Counted from the first letter of the stretch, positions 1 to 11,163 are shown. The stretch is 64,000 nt of DNA from Clostridium rectalis (GCF_900626095.1 NZ_UYZZ01000003.1:1-64000), one strand, 5' to 3'. The notes: generated by a model from the letters alone, not told the origin. A program made the numbers and translations.

Positions 1-71
1 ATATGACTCCTAATGAATTTTACCACCTCTATTCTGGAGAACAGCTAACTGATATTGAGGTAAGGGTGTAA
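1..71 (+). CDS. C-terminal end of a gene entering from the left edge
   Basis: An open frame in phase with base 3 runs to a TAA at 69-71 and must begin before the window. Only about 22 residues are visible, including NEFYHLYSG and LTDIEVRV. There is no ribosome site for the ATG at position 3, so I read it as an internal methionine. The fragment is too short to identify. It could also be a chance frame, since only 23 codons are open. Confidence 0.4.
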   Translation, partial: MTPNEFYHLYSGEQLTDIEVRV

Positions 72-126
72 TTATAAGAAAAGGCGAGAATTAATTAGAT
101 ATTGTCCAAAATAAAGGGGTTAATCC

Positions 127-135
127 GATATTATA
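127..135 (+). promoter_or_regulatory. Sporulation-type -10 element, variant (exosporium gene 1)
   Basis: GATATTATA lies about 65 bases before the first collagen-like gene. The same position upstream of the second and fourth genes has CATATTATA, which fits the sigma-K -10 pattern CATA-N3-TA. Here C is replaced by G. The sequence after it (TATAGTAATGCT) is shared with the second gene, so the upstream regions look duplicated. Sigma-K use is inferred. Confidence 0.35.
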
Positions 136-199
136 TAGTAATGCTAAACAATTTTGATAGCAGAATAATTAAAATTATTATAATAGAAGGTGGATTTAA

Positions 200-1036
200 T
201 TGAGTAATAGATGTAATTTATGTATACCCTGTTGTGGTAGATGCACATGTCCTAGAGGTGCTACTGGTCCTACTGGTCGTCAGGGCGTAACCGGACCTAG
301 AGGTGCCACTGGTCTTAGAGGTCCTACTGGTATTCGTGGCATCACTGGCCCTCGTGGCATTACTGGGCCTACTGGTCTTCGTGGCATTACTGGGCCTACT
401 GGTCCTCAAGGCATTACTGGGCCCACTGGTCTTCGTGGCATTACTGGGCCTACTGGTCCTCAAGGCATTACTGGACCCACTGGTCTTCGTGGCATTACTG
501 GGCCTACTGGTCCTCAAGGCATTACTGGGCCTACTGGTGCATCTGCTATAATACCATTTGCGTCTGGTGGTCCAGTTGAATTAGTAACTGTTTTAGGAGG
601 CGCAACAAATACAGGTGCATTACTAGGGTTTGGAAGCTCCTTCCCAGGAGTTAATGTTGCTCTTGGAACTATCTCCTTAGGTGTTACAGTTTCTGACTTC
701 GCATTTGTTGCTCCTCGTACTGGAAATATAACATCCTTAGCTGGATTCTTTAGTGCTACAGTTGGAGTAACTTTATTAAGTCCAGTACAAATACGTTTAA
801 CACTATACACTGCCCCTGCAGGTAGCAATACCTTTACTCCAGTAGGTACTCCTTTATTACTAACTCCGCCATTAGGAGTGATTGTTGTAGGTACTACCGC
901 AAGTGGTATTAGTGCTGAAGCAATTCCTGTTACTGCAGGAGATAAAATATTATTAGTTGCTGATTCTGATACTTTAGGTGTAAGCTTAGCATCTACTGTT
1001 ACAGGATATTTAAGTGCAGGAATAACATTTAACTAA
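200..1036 (+). CDS. Collagen-like exosporium protein with BclB-type C-terminal head
   Basis: This 278-residue protein probably sits on the spore surface. Residues 1-19 are a leader with six cysteines (C5, C8, C11, C12, C15, C17; motif [13 protein letters not shown]). Residues 20-115 are about 32 uninterrupted GXY triplets rich in GPT and GIT, as in BclA-type filaments whose threonines are glycosylated. Residues from about 116 form a globular domain starting IIPFASGGP that resembles the BclB C-terminal domain and the head of the gene at 4708. The start is TTG at 200, with AGAAGGTGG placed correctly upstream. There is no signal peptide, which is usual for proteins assembled onto spores from the mother cell. 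A hairpin terminator follows. The exosporium role comes from family knowledge; the leader as an anchor is inference. Confidence 0.85.
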   Translation: MSNRCNLCIPCCGRCTCPRGATGPTGRQGVTGPRGATGLRGPTGIRGITGPRGITGPTGLRGITGPTGPQGITGPTGLRGITGPTGPQGITGPTGLRGITGPTGPQGITGPTGASAIIPFASGGPVELVTVLGGATNTGALLGFGSSFPGVNVALGTISLGVTVSDFAFVAPRTGNITSLAGFFSATVGVTLLSPVQIRLTLYTAPAGSNTFTPVGTPLLLTPPLGVIVVGTTASGISAEAIPVTAGDKILLVADSDTLGVSLASTVTGYLSAGITFN

Positions 1037-1064
1037 TTCTATATCTAGTAAAAAAACACTTTCT

Positions 1065-1122
1065 CCCTTGTATATTTATTTGCAGTTAATAAACTGTATT
1101 ATGATTATACAAGGGAATTTTT
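1065..1122 (+). terminator. Terminator after exosporium gene 1
   Basis: CCCTTGTATA (1065-1074) pairs with TATACAAGGG (1106-1115), with an inner CAGTT/AACTG stem, followed by AATTTTT. Confidence 0.75.
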
Positions 1123-1423
1123 AAATTACAGATTTAATATTATAATTTTTAGGAAAATCTATTGCTTTATTATCGTTATATTATAAACTTTATTCACTTA
1201 AAGAATAGGTTAGAATAATATCTTAATAAGTTCTTTCACTATTTCTAGACTATTAACTAAATAAAGTCTATATTATTAAATTAGCCTAATATTAAAAACT
1301 TTCACAAAAGGTATACTTTTCATTTTGTATTCTATTATGAGAATCAATTATGTAATACAGCTAACACTTTTATTAAGTAAAACACATTATATAAATAATT
1401 TAATATCCAAAATCAAAGTAAAT

Positions 1424-1432
1424 CATATTATA
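1424..1432 (+). promoter_or_regulatory. Sigma-K-like -10 element (exosporium gene 2)
   Basis: CATATTATA fits CATA-N3-TA, about 64 bases before the TTG start. The block from here to the start resembles the region before the first gene (shared TATAGTAATGCT, ATAGCA and AGAAGGTG). Confidence 0.45.
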
Positions 1433-1495
1433 TAGTAATGCTTAATAATTTATATAGCAAAATAATTTAATTAATTAGAATAGAAGGTGAATTCA

Positions 1496-2113
1496 TTGAG
1501 TAATAGATGTAAAATATGTATACCTTGTTGTGGTAGATGCACCTGTCCTAGAGGTGTTACTGGACCTACTGGTCCTCAAGGTATTACTGGACCTACTGGT
1601 CCTCAAGGTATTACCGGTCCTACTGGTCCTCAAGGTATTACCGGTCCTACTGGTCCTCAAGGCGTTACCGGCCCGACTGCAGCCTTGATTGGCATACAAG
1701 TTCAAACAACAGGATTACAACTTGGTATAATACTGAATTCGGCAGATATACCTTTAGATACTTTGATTAGTGACGCTGGATCACCAGAAATAACATTTAA
1801 TATAAATTCAAACGATATACAACTCAATACACTTGGGGTTTACTATGTAGACTGGTGGATTAACGTTTCTGATGCACAAACAACTGACACCGAAATAAAT
1901 TTAACTCTAGATGCTGCTAATGGAATAATGGTACCAGGCAATGTAGACTTTACTGCTGAAACATTATCACTACCTACTCAGATATCAGGGAACGCAGTTA
2001 TTACTGTAACTTCTGCACCTGTAAATTTAAAATTCATAAATTCTAGTGGAGGCAGTATCCAACTAGGAAATACAACAATACAATTAAATGTATCTGTTAT
2101 TAAAATCAGGTAA
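1496..2113 (+). CDS. Collagen-like exosporium protein with C1q/TNF-like C-terminal head
   Basis: The 205-residue protein has a leader almost identical to that of the first gene (six cysteines, [13 protein letters not shown]), about 14 GXY triplets (residues 20-61, mostly GPTGPQGIT) and a C-terminal beta-rich domain (about 62-205). The head contains [12 protein letters not shown] and [14 protein letters not shown]. Both match the N-terminal head of the next protein, so the two are homologous. A C1q/TNF-like trimeric fold is inferred from its length and position after a collagen rod. I chose TTG 1496 over GTG 1487 because the GTG lies inside the ribosome site AGAAGGTG, which is spaced correctly for the TTG. 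The rod is the shortest of the four. Confidence 0.8.
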   Translation: MSNRCKICIPCCGRCTCPRGVTGPTGPQGITGPTGPQGITGPTGPQGITGPTGPQGVTGPTAALIGIQVQTTGLQLGIILNSADIPLDTLISDAGSPEITFNINSNDIQLNTLGVYYVDWWINVSDAQTTDTEINLTLDAANGIMVPGNVDFTAETLSLPTQISGNAVITVTSAPVNLKFINSSGGSIQLGNTTIQLNVSVIKIR

Positions 2114-2142
2114 TTTCAAATTGTTTCTTATAGATTTAAAAG

Positions 2143-2187
2143 ATAATTCACTGTTTTTTAAAATATATTTAACAGTGAATTATATTT
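2143..2187 (+). terminator. Terminator after exosporium gene 2
   Basis: ATAATTCACTGTT (2143-2155) pairs exactly with AACAGTGAATTAT (2171-2183), followed by ATTTT. It suggests the next gene is largely transcribed separately, although only about 40 bases follow before its start. Confidence 0.7.
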
Positions 2188-2227
2188 TAAAAAAGTAATT
2201 AAATCAATATTAAATGAGGTGTATAAT

Positions 2228-4354
<2,127 letters not shown>

Positions 4355-4377
4355 ATACTATTATTAAAAAAGTGAAA

Positions 4378-4416
4378 ACTGTCGCATTATCGTAAAAGAT
4401 TCGCTAATGCGACAGT
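4378..4416 (+). terminator. Hairpin after exosporium gene 3 (weak terminator)
   Basis: ACTGTCGCATTA (4378-4389) pairs perfectly with TAATGCGACAGT (4405-4416). The stem is strong, but only ATTATCC follows, so termination depends on the stem or an additional factor. Confidence 0.5.
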
Positions 4417-4634
4417 ATTATCCATGTGTTTAAAAGATTTAGTAACATTTAAATTCATTATAATCTCCATATTTAAAAATTATGAACACATAAAAATATA
4501 TTATAATGATCTATTAAAACACCTCTATAATACATAAAAAATAATTTATAAACATACTTAAAAATGTCTAAATCATTCTATAACCTACAAAACTATATTA
4601 TATAATTTTATTTATGTCAAAACCTTAAACCAAT

Positions 4635-4643
4635 CATATTATA
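4635..4643 (+). promoter_or_regulatory. Sigma-K-like -10 element (exosporium gene 4)
   Basis: CATATTATA, preceded by AAT as in the second gene, lies about 65 bases before the TTG start. The recurrence at the same distance in three of the four genes is the main support. Confidence 0.45.
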
Positions 4644-4707
4644 TATTAAATCATCAGATTTTTATTGACATAGTAATTAATATTTTTAAAAAATAGAGGG
4701 TGATAAT

Positions 4708-5586
4708 TTGAAAAATAGATGTAATAAAATTATATATTGTGATAAATGTACTTGTCCTCGTGGGGTGACTGGTCCTACTGGTATTCAAGGCGTTACCGGA
4801 CCTACTGGACTTCGCGGAATGACTGGCCCTACTGGTATTCAAGGTTTTACCGGTCATACTGGGCTTCGCGGTATTACTGGTCCTACTGGTATCCAAGGTG
4901 TTACAGGACCTACTGGGCTTCGTGGTATAACTGGCCCTACTGGTATTCAAGGTGTTACTGGACTTACTGGACTTCGCGGTATAACTGGCCCTACTGGTAT
5001 TCAGGGTTTTACCGGTCATACTGGACTTCGCGGTATAACTGGTCCTACTGGTATTCAGGGCGCCACAGGGCCTACTAATTCTAATGTCTCTACAATACTA
5101 CCTTATTCCAATGGTAACAGTACTATTTCTTTATTCAATGGTGGTGGATCAACAGTAAATACAGGTATATTCCTAGGATTTGGAAACCATAGTTTGAATA
5201 TAAATCTTTTTTCTAACACAATAGATTTATTTGATATTAACGGAAACTTTTCATTTATTGTTCCTGAAGATATAACTATAAAATCATTATCTGGTTTCTT
5301 TGTTTTTACTCAGCCTATAACATTATCAAGTATTTCAAGCCTACGTTTAAGAATATATACTGCACCCACAAATAGTATAATATTTAACCCAATAGCTATT
5401 ACTCCATTACTGCTAACTCCAAGTTCTCTTAATATTGCTTATCGTACTATTTTGTATGATACTATTGATTACAACATTACAGTTACTAAAGGAGAAAAAA
5501 TACTGTTACTTGCTGATACAGTAACAGGAGGCACATCACAGTTCACTTTTTCAGGATTATTAAGCGCAAGTATAGCACTTATTTAA
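4708..5586 (+). CDS. Collagen-like exosporium protein with BclB-type head (paralogue of the first)
   Basis: The 292-residue protein has a shortened cysteine leader ([17 protein letters not shown], four cysteines), about 35 GXY triplets (residues 19-123) and a C-terminal domain beginning ILPYSNGN. That domain parallels the head of the gene at 200: both contain GIFLGFG/GALLGFG, YTAP, PLLLTP and [18 protein letters not shown]. The rod has unusual GHT and GLT triplets where the others have GPT. The start is TTG 4708 behind AGAGGGTGAT. A good terminator follows. The assignment to the exosporium rests on the family and the cluster; function beyond surface structure is unknown. Confidence 0.83.
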   Translation: MKNRCNKIIYCDKCTCPRGVTGPTGIQGVTGPTGLRGMTGPTGIQGFTGHTGLRGITGPTGIQGVTGPTGLRGITGPTGIQGVTGLTGLRGITGPTGIQGFTGHTGLRGITGPTGIQGATGPTNSNVSTILPYSNGNSTISLFNGGGSTVNTGIFLGFGNHSLNINLFSNTIDLFDINGNFSFIVPEDITIKSLSGFFVFTQPITLSSISSLRLRIYTAPTNSIIFNPIAITPLLLTPSSLNIAYRTILYDTIDYNITVTKGEKILLLADTVTGGTSQFTFSGLLSASIALI

Positions 5587-5597
5587 TTTAAAATATA

Positions 5598-5631
5598 CCC
5601 AGTACATTAAAAAACATGTACTGGGTTTTAT
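5598..5631 (+). terminator. Terminator after exosporium gene 4
   Basis: CCCAGTACAT (5598-5607) pairs with ATGTACTGGG (5616-5625), followed by TTTTATTT. Confidence 0.8.
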
Positions 5632-5760
5632 TTGTGTCGAGTTGACGTAATATTGAAATAAATTAAAAATATAAAATTTATAATATTAATAACTCCATAT
5701 AAATGCTTAACTCGCCTTAATACACAATATTTACATAAATAAACATATTATAATTAAAAT

Positions 5761-6336
5761 TTACCTTTCTATATTGTTTACATTTATTCCTTTCATATGA
5801 TAGAAGTTTAAAATAATATTTGTCATTTCTTTTGGCGTTTTTTTAGTATCATCCTCAATCCATTTTTTTAAAGCAAACCATAGTCCCCCTGCTGAGAAGT
5901 GATTATAATAAGCATCATTTGATATAAATGTTAGTCCTTTAAACTTTTTATTTGTTGCCATAGAAGTAATATATTTTAAATGTAAATCAAGTAAAGTTAA
6001 ATATACATTGTTATCTATTAATTTTTTTATAAATTCTTTATTTTTATACCAATACTCAAAATATGTAATAAGTAAATCATATAATGTTATATTATCTTTA
6101 GATGAAACTATTTCTATAAAGTCATCATAAAGACCATCAACATAGTATTCTATAATAGCCTCTTTTGTAGCAAAGTTTCTATAAAGGGTCTGCCTACTTA
6201 AGTCTGCATTTTCTGAAATTTCCTTTAAAGTAATTTTACTATAAGGCTTCTTATCCATTAATTCAATTAATGAATTAACAATCCAATTTTTTGATCTTAA
6301 AACTATAGGATTAATTCTCTCCTTATCTGCACCCAT
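5761..6336 (-). CDS. TetR-family transcriptional regulator
   Basis: A 191-residue repressor-type protein. The N-terminal helix-turn-helix (about residues 14-60) contains KITLKEISENADLSRQTLYR, ending with the TLYRNF segment typical of TetR proteins. The C-terminal half resembles the DhaS/TetR_C_8 type found in dihydroxyacetone-kinase-like systems. It is divergent from the DegV gene at 6471, with 134 bases between the starts. TTGTAAC half-sites flank both starts, so it probably represses itself and degV. The ATG follows AAGGAG. The ligand is unknown; fatty acids or acyl groups are a guess from the DegV partner. Confidence 0.85.
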   Translation of the reverse strand: MGADKERINPIVLRSKNWIVNSLIELMDKKPYSKITLKEISENADLSRQTLYRNFATKEAIIEYYVDGLYDDFIEIVSSKDNITLYDLLITYFEYWYKNKEFIKKLIDNNVYLTLLDLHLKYITSMATNKKFKGLTFISNDAYYNHFSAGGLWFALKKWIEDDTKKTPKEMTNIILNFYHMKGINVNNIER

Positions 6337-6428
6337 TTGTAACCTTTCTCCTTACTTGTAACACTTATTTTATTTCATTGACTTCATACTTTACAGTATT
6401 ATATGATAAATATATAAATGTTACAAGT
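6337..6428. promoter_or_regulatory. Candidate TetR operator in the divergent tetR-degV region
   Basis: TTGTAAC occurs at 6337-6343 and 6356-6362, and its inverse GTTACAA at 6420-6426. The outer pair extends to ACTTGTAACA (6354-6363) against TGTTACAAGT (6419-6428), a perfect 10-base inverted repeat. This is a plausible binding region for the adjacent TetR protein. Confidence 0.5.
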
Positions 6429-6470
6429 GTATCATTTGTACTATAAATTACATTTTACGAGGTGAACTAG

Positions 6471-7313
6471 ATGAATAAAATAGCTGTTGTTGTTGATAGT
6501 ACAGCTGTAATTAACGCTGAGTTACTAGAAAGTAACACTAATTTATATTCAATACCATTACATCTAATAATTGATGAAGAATCCTATAAAGATGGTTTAG
6601 ATATAACTCCCAGTGAATTTTGTACTAAAATGAATCAAGCTTCGCATCTTCCAACTACATCACAACCACCAGTTGGAGATGTTTTTAACCTTTTTGAAGA
6701 ACTATTAAAAAAATACGAATATATTATATATATTACAATAAGCTCTAAGTTAAGTGGTACATTTCAAACAGGATTATTGGTGAAAAATCAACTTTCAAAT
6801 AATAGAATAATTGTTTTTGACTCTACCTTTACATCAACAATTCAAAAACAAATGGCATTAAAAACTTTAGAGTTAATAAAAATGGGAAGATCTATTGAAA
6901 CCATTATAGAAAATCTTGAATATATAAAAGAAAACTCAAAAATATATTTAGTTGTAGATGATTTAGGGCATCTACATCGAACTGGAAGAATCTCTTTATA
7001 TACTTCATCATTTGGAAAACTAATGAATATAAAACCGCTCCTATGTTTTGATCAAGGTGAGATAATAATAAAAAACAAGGTAAGAACCATGAATAAAGTT
7101 TATAATAACTTGATTGACTTAATTAGAAATGAAAAACTCTCTTCAAACTCAAGGATCATAATAGCTCATGCAAATGGTTACGACTTTGCTACAAAATTAA
7201 AAGAAAAAGTTTTAGAAATATATCCAGAACATAAAATTGATATTGAAGAACTGTCTCCTGTAATAAGCGTGCACACAGGCGAAAAAAGCTTTGGTATATC
7301 ATGGATACGTTGA
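6471..7313 (+). CDS. DegV family fatty-acid-binding protein (FakB-like)
   Basis: This 280-residue protein is full length for DegV. The N-terminal DSTAVI segment and TTSQPPVGD (the family TSxP motif) line the lipid pocket. ISSKLSGTFQ, GRISLYTSSFGKLMNIKP and the terminal SVHTGEKSFGI are the other family signatures. DegV/FakB proteins hold a fatty acid while fatty acid kinase phosphorylates it; no kinase gene is present here. The start is ATG behind GAGGTG. It is divergent from a TetR regulator that probably controls it. A second DegV at 23604 is only moderately similar. Confidence 0.9.
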   Translation: MNKIAVVVDSTAVINAELLESNTNLYSIPLHLIIDEESYKDGLDITPSEFCTKMNQASHLPTTSQPPVGDVFNLFEELLKKYEYIIYITISSKLSGTFQTGLLVKNQLSNNRIIVFDSTFTSTIQKQMALKTLELIKMGRSIETIIENLEYIKENSKIYLVVDDLGHLHRTGRISLYTSSFGKLMNIKPLLCFDQGEIIIKNKVRTMNKVYNNLIDLIRNEKLSSNSRIIIAHANGYDFATKLKEKVLEIYPEHKIDIEELSPVISVHTGEKSFGISWIR

Positions 7314-7345
7314 GTAAAATTCGATATATAAGTACTTAAAACACA

Positions 7346-7392
7346 AAGATTCTAAACATGAAATATAATTAGATGTTTAGAATCTTATTTTT
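7346..7392 (+). terminator. Terminator after degV
   Basis: AAGATTCTAAACAT (7346-7359) pairs with ATGTTTAGAATCTT (7373-7386), followed by ATTTTTAATTTTT. Confidence 0.8.
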
Positions 7393-7435
7393 AATTTTTA
7401 CTAGTGTTAAAATTTTATATTTTTATGATATATTT

Positions 7436-8101
7436 TTAATTCAATACTAACCATGTTTTAAAATTCCATGCCATTTTTTGCAATTCATTTAAAAATCTAG
7501 TGGCATGATAACCATCACATACTGCATGGTGTATTTGTAATGAAATAGGAATAAATATTTCCTCATTTCTTTTAAAATATTTTCCATACGTTATTACCGG
7601 TAAAAGGTATGGAAATTTTTCGTAGGAACAAACATTGAAATTAACTCCAGTAAAACTAAACCATGGAACGCAAGAAATTGGAACGATATTTTGGGGTTGA
7701 TTTTTTTTTGCAAAAAGTCTTTTTACATTACTATATTTTTTTATTTCTAAAATACAATTAGTATAAAACATTCTTAAATCATCAAGATATTCTACCCATA
7801 TGTTACTAAAAGTTTTATTATCCTCATGAAATATGGTAAAAGAAGGATTAATGCTCTCCCAATACCCTAAATTACCATTTTCATCAAAAGAAGTCCTTAA
7901 TTCTTTATGTTTATTTATTATGTTTGAAGTAATATAAAGTAAAATTGGATATAATTTAAGTTCATTTGTTTCTATTTCCATTAGCAAATTAGTAATTTCA
8001 ATATTAGCAGTTATACTAAAAGTACATTTAATATCATTCATATAATAATTAAAATAAGGTAATCTATCCCAACTTTCTTTATTAATTAAATTAAACTTCA
8101 T
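7436..8101 (-). CDS. Chloramphenicol O-acetyltransferase family protein (type A)
   Basis: The 221-residue protein has the length and layout of trimeric type A CAT enzymes, which transfer acetyl from acetyl-CoA to the 3-hydroxyl of chloramphenicol. The catalytic motif QIHHAVCDGYHATRF is intact (catalytic His192, structural Asp196), as is FSFTGVNF with the serine equivalent to Ser148. The N-terminal NKESWDRLPYFNYY is also typical. It is a lone chromosomal gene with no mobile element nearby, so it is probably resident. Whether it confers resistance cannot be told. The start ATG follows AGGAG. Confidence 0.88.
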   Translation of the reverse strand: MKFNLINKESWDRLPYFNYYMNDIKCTFSITANIEITNLLMEIETNELKLYPILLYITSNIINKHKELRTSFDENGNLGYWESINPSFTIFHEDNKTFSNIWVEYLDDLRMFYTNCILEIKKYSNVKRLFAKKNQPQNIVPISCVPWFSFTGVNFNVCSYEKFPYLLPVITYGKYFKRNEEIFIPISLQIHHAVCDGYHATRFLNELQKMAWNFKTWLVLN

Positions 8102-8301
8102 AAAATCAACTCCTACTCATTATATTCCATAGTAAATATCCCAATCTCTAAAAGTATTCCTCATGCACTTACATTATATATATATGCTATATAGTCTATT
8201 ATGAGTAAAATATTAAATTTATAAATAAAAATACTTATATAAACAATATGTATGTTCCTAGAAATCAAGTTAGAATAAATGTTACCCCCCTATTAAGAAA
8301 T

Positions 8302-8493
8302 CTAAAATGTTCCAACCATCAGAGTTTCACCTTTATACAGTTCCGTATATCCACATCTCTTACAACTTATTGTTATAAATTTTTTATTCTGTATATCGAA
8401 CATTTTTGCAAAATTTCCCCCTGTTGCTTGAAATTGATCTGATTCAAAAACCCCATTATTACATTTTGGACATATATAATGCTTCTTTTCCAT
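8302..8493 (-). CDS. Small zinc-ribbon protein
   Basis: A 63-residue protein with two cysteine pairs, CPKCNN near the N-terminus and CKRCGYTELY near the C-terminus, which would hold one zinc ion. It fits the family of small zinc-ribbon nucleic-acid-binding-like proteins that end in CGYTE. The start at 8493 (MEKKHYICPKC) has AGGGG 7 bases upstream; a longer frame from 8526 has none. The role is unknown. Confidence 0.8.
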   Translation of the reverse strand: MEKKHYICPKCNNGVFESDQFQATGGNFAKMFDIQNKKFITISCKRCGYTELYKGETLMVGTF

Positions 8494-8814
8494 ATTTACC
8501 CCTGTAATTTTGTATAATTTAAACATAATTATACCACATATTTAGTTAATAAAACTTTAAAGCCTTATATTGTGTATGTTCATATACAATATTTGTAATA
8601 TATAAATATTTATTTTATTTCCTATTAATCATTAAATTGTATTGTATATAATTACAAACTTATTTTTTTATTACTAAATTCTATAATATCTATTTCTTAC
8701 CCTTTAAAAATGTATTTAATAAATTATTATATAAATTATTAAAATGCTAATATTAAGACTTTTTAAAAAAGAACTTCTTATATTTCATAGATATGAAATA
8801 TAAGAAGTTCTTTT
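8494..8814. other. Intergenic stretch after the zinc-ribbon gene
   Basis: AT-rich DNA holding the likely promoter of the zinc-ribbon gene near 8530 and, at the far end, the large hairpin at 8765-8816. I see no additional gene. Confidence 0.5.
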
Positions 8815-8816
8815 TT
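8765..8816. terminator. Long bidirectional terminator at the end of the dehydrogenase gene
   Basis: Twenty-five bases from 8765 (AAAAAAGAACTTC...) pair perfectly with 8792-8816, with a two-base loop and T-tracts in both directions. It overlaps the stop codon of the gene at 8815. Confidence 0.88.
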
Positions 8817-9924
8817 ATTGATTTTTATTATTATTTAAGTATTCTTTGCCCAATAAATCTACTGCTAATAAAGCATGATATAATTGATCTTGAGTCACAT
8901 CACCTGCCATATTATGTATTGTTTCACCTTGTATACATGCTTTTTCAGCGGCAATACGTACCCTCTTAATATCAGTTATCCCAAGCTCTTTTAATGTTAC
9001 CGGAAGTCCTATGCTATAACAGAAATCCATTACTTCTTTTATTTCTTCTTTTGAAACATTTTCTAATACTAACTGAGCAATAGTACCAAAAGCAACTAAA
9101 AATCCGTGCATTGTATACTCACACTCTGGTAAAGCTGTAAAACCATTATAGACAGAATGTGCTACTGCTAATCCTCCATTATCCGCTCCTACCCCACTTA
9201 AATATGTAGTAGCTTCTACAATTGATTCTAAAGCTGGGGTAATGAGTTCATTTTCACAAGCTAGTTTAGCTTGATATCCACATTTAATTAATGTTTCATA
9301 ACATAACTTACAAAGAGCCATAGCTGACAATGAAATACCACCATTCTCCAAGCTTGGAGCATCAGTTCTAACACAAGCCCTTGCTTCAAAATATGTTCCT
9401 AAAGCATCTCCCATACCTGCTACTAAAAACTTTACTGGAGCACTTGCTATAACCTGAGTATCAACAATAACAACCTCTGGATTTCTAGGATAAAACAAAT
9501 AACTGTTAAAAGTACCATCATCATTATAAATCACCGATAATCCGGTACATGGAGCATCCGTTGCACATACAGTAGGAATTACTACTACTGGACATTTTTC
9601 ATAATAAGCAGTTGCTTTAGCTGTATCAATTGCAGATCCGCCCCCAACTCCTACTACAACTTCAATATTATCCTCTATAACTATATTTCTCATTTTTTCT
9701 ATTTCTCCATTAGAGCTAGTTCCACCAAAAATCTCAAAACGCATTTTACAATCTGTTCCCTCAAAACTCTTTTTTAATTTATCAAAACAATTTTTGTAAC
9801 CACTATTGCTACAAATAAATAAAAAAGAATTTCCTAACTCTTTCGTTTCATCATAGAATTTTAATAATGCATCTTTACCTTGTACATATTTCAATGGGGC
9901 CCGTAATAATTTTAATACTGCCAT
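8815..9924 (-). CDS. gldA: Glycerol dehydrogenase-like iron-containing alcohol dehydrogenase
   Basis: The 369-residue protein matches the GldA branch of the group III metal-dependent alcohol dehydrogenases, NAD-linked enzymes that oxidise glycerol or related diols. Family features seen are YVQGKDAL, the NAD-binding VVGVGGGSAIDTAKA, the substrate-pocket TVCATDAPCTGLSVIYNDDG, and the metal ligands in GDALGTYFEARA (Asp), AVAHSVYNGF (His) and EYTMHGFLVAFG (His). It is divergent from the LuxR-type gene at 10049, with overlapping promoters, so that regulator is the likely controller. No dihydroxyacetone kinase is adjacent; true substrate is uncertain. The ATG follows AAGGAAG. Confidence 0.85.
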   Translation of the reverse strand: MAVLKLLRAPLKYVQGKDALLKFYDETKELGNSFLFICSNSGYKNCFDKLKKSFEGTDCKMRFEIFGGTSSNGEIEKMRNIVIEDNIEVVVGVGGGSAIDTAKATAYYEKCPVVVIPTVCATDAPCTGLSVIYNDDGTFNSYLFYPRNPEVVIVDTQVIASAPVKFLVAGMGDALGTYFEARACVRTDAPSLENGGISLSAMALCKLCYETLIKCGYQAKLACENELITPALESIVEATTYLSGVGADNGGLAVAHSVYNGFTALPECEYTMHGFLVAFGTIAQLVLENVSKEEIKEVMDFCYSIGLPVTLKELGITDIKRVRIAAEKACIQGETIHNMAGDVTQDQLYHALLAVDLLGKEYLNNNKNQ

Positions 9925-9959
9925 AATTATATCTTCCTTTCAAAAATATTGTTAATTTA

Positions 9960-9999
9960 TTGACAAATTCATTATAGTATTTATATAATGAAATCACAA
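9960..9999. promoter_or_regulatory. Overlapping divergent promoters (gldA / luxR-type regulator)
   Basis: On the plus strand TTGACA (9960-9965) and TATAAT (9984-9989) are 18 bases apart. On the minus strand TTGTGA (9994-9999) and TATAAT (9971-9976) are 17 apart. The two promoters interlock, so polymerase can occupy only one at a time. Confidence 0.6.
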
Positions 10000-10048
10000 T
10001 TACATAAATAACCTATTAATATAGGGTATTTATCCCAGAGGTGATATA

Positions 10049-11122
10049 GTGAATATTTTAGATAAGCAAGATTATCAAAATTTATTAGAATTATCAAAGG
10101 AATTAGCTCCCATGGATATTAATTTCCAAGAAAAATCCCTTCAATCAATACTTAAATATTTTAATTTTTCTGGAGCAGCTTTCCCACTAGTTGATAATAA
10201 AGGATATTATCATAGCCTTGTTTATGCAAATTTTAATCAATTGTCTAGGGTTATTTATAACAATTATTGCTATGAGCAAGATTTTTTTGCCCCTGCTAAT
10301 TGTAATAAAAATTTACATGAAACCGTTTTAACTATAGATAATTTTATGACCTTTGAAGAATACGAATCATCTACTTTATACACGGATGTACTATCCCAAA
10401 ATAATTTTTATTATGAAGCACTAGTACTTTTAAAAGGAAAAACCAAAAAATATATTGGTGCTGTCGCAGTCTACCATAAAAAAAATTCTATAGGATTTAC
10501 AAAAAAAGAAAAAATAATTTTAAAGGAAATTGGAAATATAATTGAAACCCACTTTCAAATTCATCTTCATATATACAATAATATGTCTACTATAACGGCC
10601 AATACACTACTTCATCGTTTACCTATTGGTATGATTTTGTGTGATAGTAATTTTAAAATTCTTCAGATTAATAATGAAGCTACAAATATTTTAAAACTAT
10701 CATTAGAGGATGTATCTATTAAATATATTGAACAAATAATTAAAAATAAAATTCTTCCTTTACATATCAAGTATGGTCTAAAACACTATTCTCTCCAAAA
10801 CAAAAATAATATACAAATATCCATTGATCACTTAATTACAAAAGCTGAAAATAGCTCTAACTATATAACTTACTATGCCATTTTTTTTCAGTATAATAGC
10901 CAAGAAAAAGATAGAGCCTGGAGTAATTTAATGGAAAGTAAAGGTATAACAAAACGTGAACATGAAATAGCTAATTTTCTTCGTATGGGGTATTGCAACG
11001 GAAAAATAGCCAAAAATCTGCATATAAGCGAAAATACTGTTCGCCGCCATAGAGAAAGTATATATAAAAAATTAAATATTACTAGAATAAATCAATTAAA
11101 TATAATATATGAAAAAATTTAA
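10049..11122 (+). CDS. LuxR-type transcriptional regulator with sensory N-terminus
   Basis: A 357-residue protein. The last 65 residues are a GerE/LuxR helix-turn-helix (GITKREHEIANFLRMGYCNG, then KIAKNLHISENTVRRHRESI). Residues from about 185 to 280 look PAS-like (LPIGMILCDSNFKILQINNEA), and the first 170 may be GAF-like. There is no receiver aspartate pattern or membrane segment, so it is probably a cytoplasmic one-component sensor. The start is GTG 10049 behind AGAGGTGAT. Divergence from the glycerol-dehydrogenase-like gene makes that its probable target. A hairpin follows. Confidence 0.83.
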   Translation: MNILDKQDYQNLLELSKELAPMDINFQEKSLQSILKYFNFSGAAFPLVDNKGYYHSLVYANFNQLSRVIYNNYCYEQDFFAPANCNKNLHETVLTIDNFMTFEEYESSTLYTDVLSQNNFYYEALVLLKGKTKKYIGAVAVYHKKNSIGFTKKEKIILKEIGNIIETHFQIHLHIYNNMSTITANTLLHRLPIGMILCDSNFKILQINNEATNILKLSLEDVSIKYIEQIIKNKILPLHIKYGLKHYSLQNKNNIQISIDHLITKAENSSNYITYYAIFFQYNSQEKDRAWSNLMESKGITKREHEIANFLRMGYCNGKIAKNLHISENTVRRHRESIYKKLNITRINQLNIIYEKI

Positions 11123-11128
11123 TTTTAC

Positions 11129-11163
11129 TATAGTTACATAGATTTATAATCTATGTAACTATA
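11129..11163 (+). terminator. Hairpin after the luxR-type gene (weak terminator)
   Basis: Sixteen bases from 11129 (TATAGTTACATAGATT) pair perfectly with 11148-11163 across a three-base loop. The following ATAATAACC lacks a clear T-tract. Confidence 0.5.

Larger units (their letters stand above)
1037..1495. other. Intergenic stretch between exosporium genes 1 and 2
   Basis: It holds the terminator of the first gene (1065-1122) and, from about 1420, an upstream region similar to that of the first gene, including CATATTATA. Between these I see only AT-rich DNA with no frame that has a ribosome site. Confidence 0.6.
4355..4707. other. Intergenic stretch between exosporium genes 3 and 4
   Basis: It contains the hairpin at 4378-4416 and CATATTATA at 4635-4643 (sigma-K-like). 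The rest is AT-rich DNA without a supported frame. Confidence 0.55.

Noticed and set aside
7436-8101. Recently acquired resistance gene
   Set aside because: No insertion sequence, repeat or composition change flanks the acetyltransferase gene; it looks resident.
8248-8442. 64-codon plus-strand frame
   Set aside because: It overlaps the zinc-ribbon gene on the other strand and has no ribosome site.
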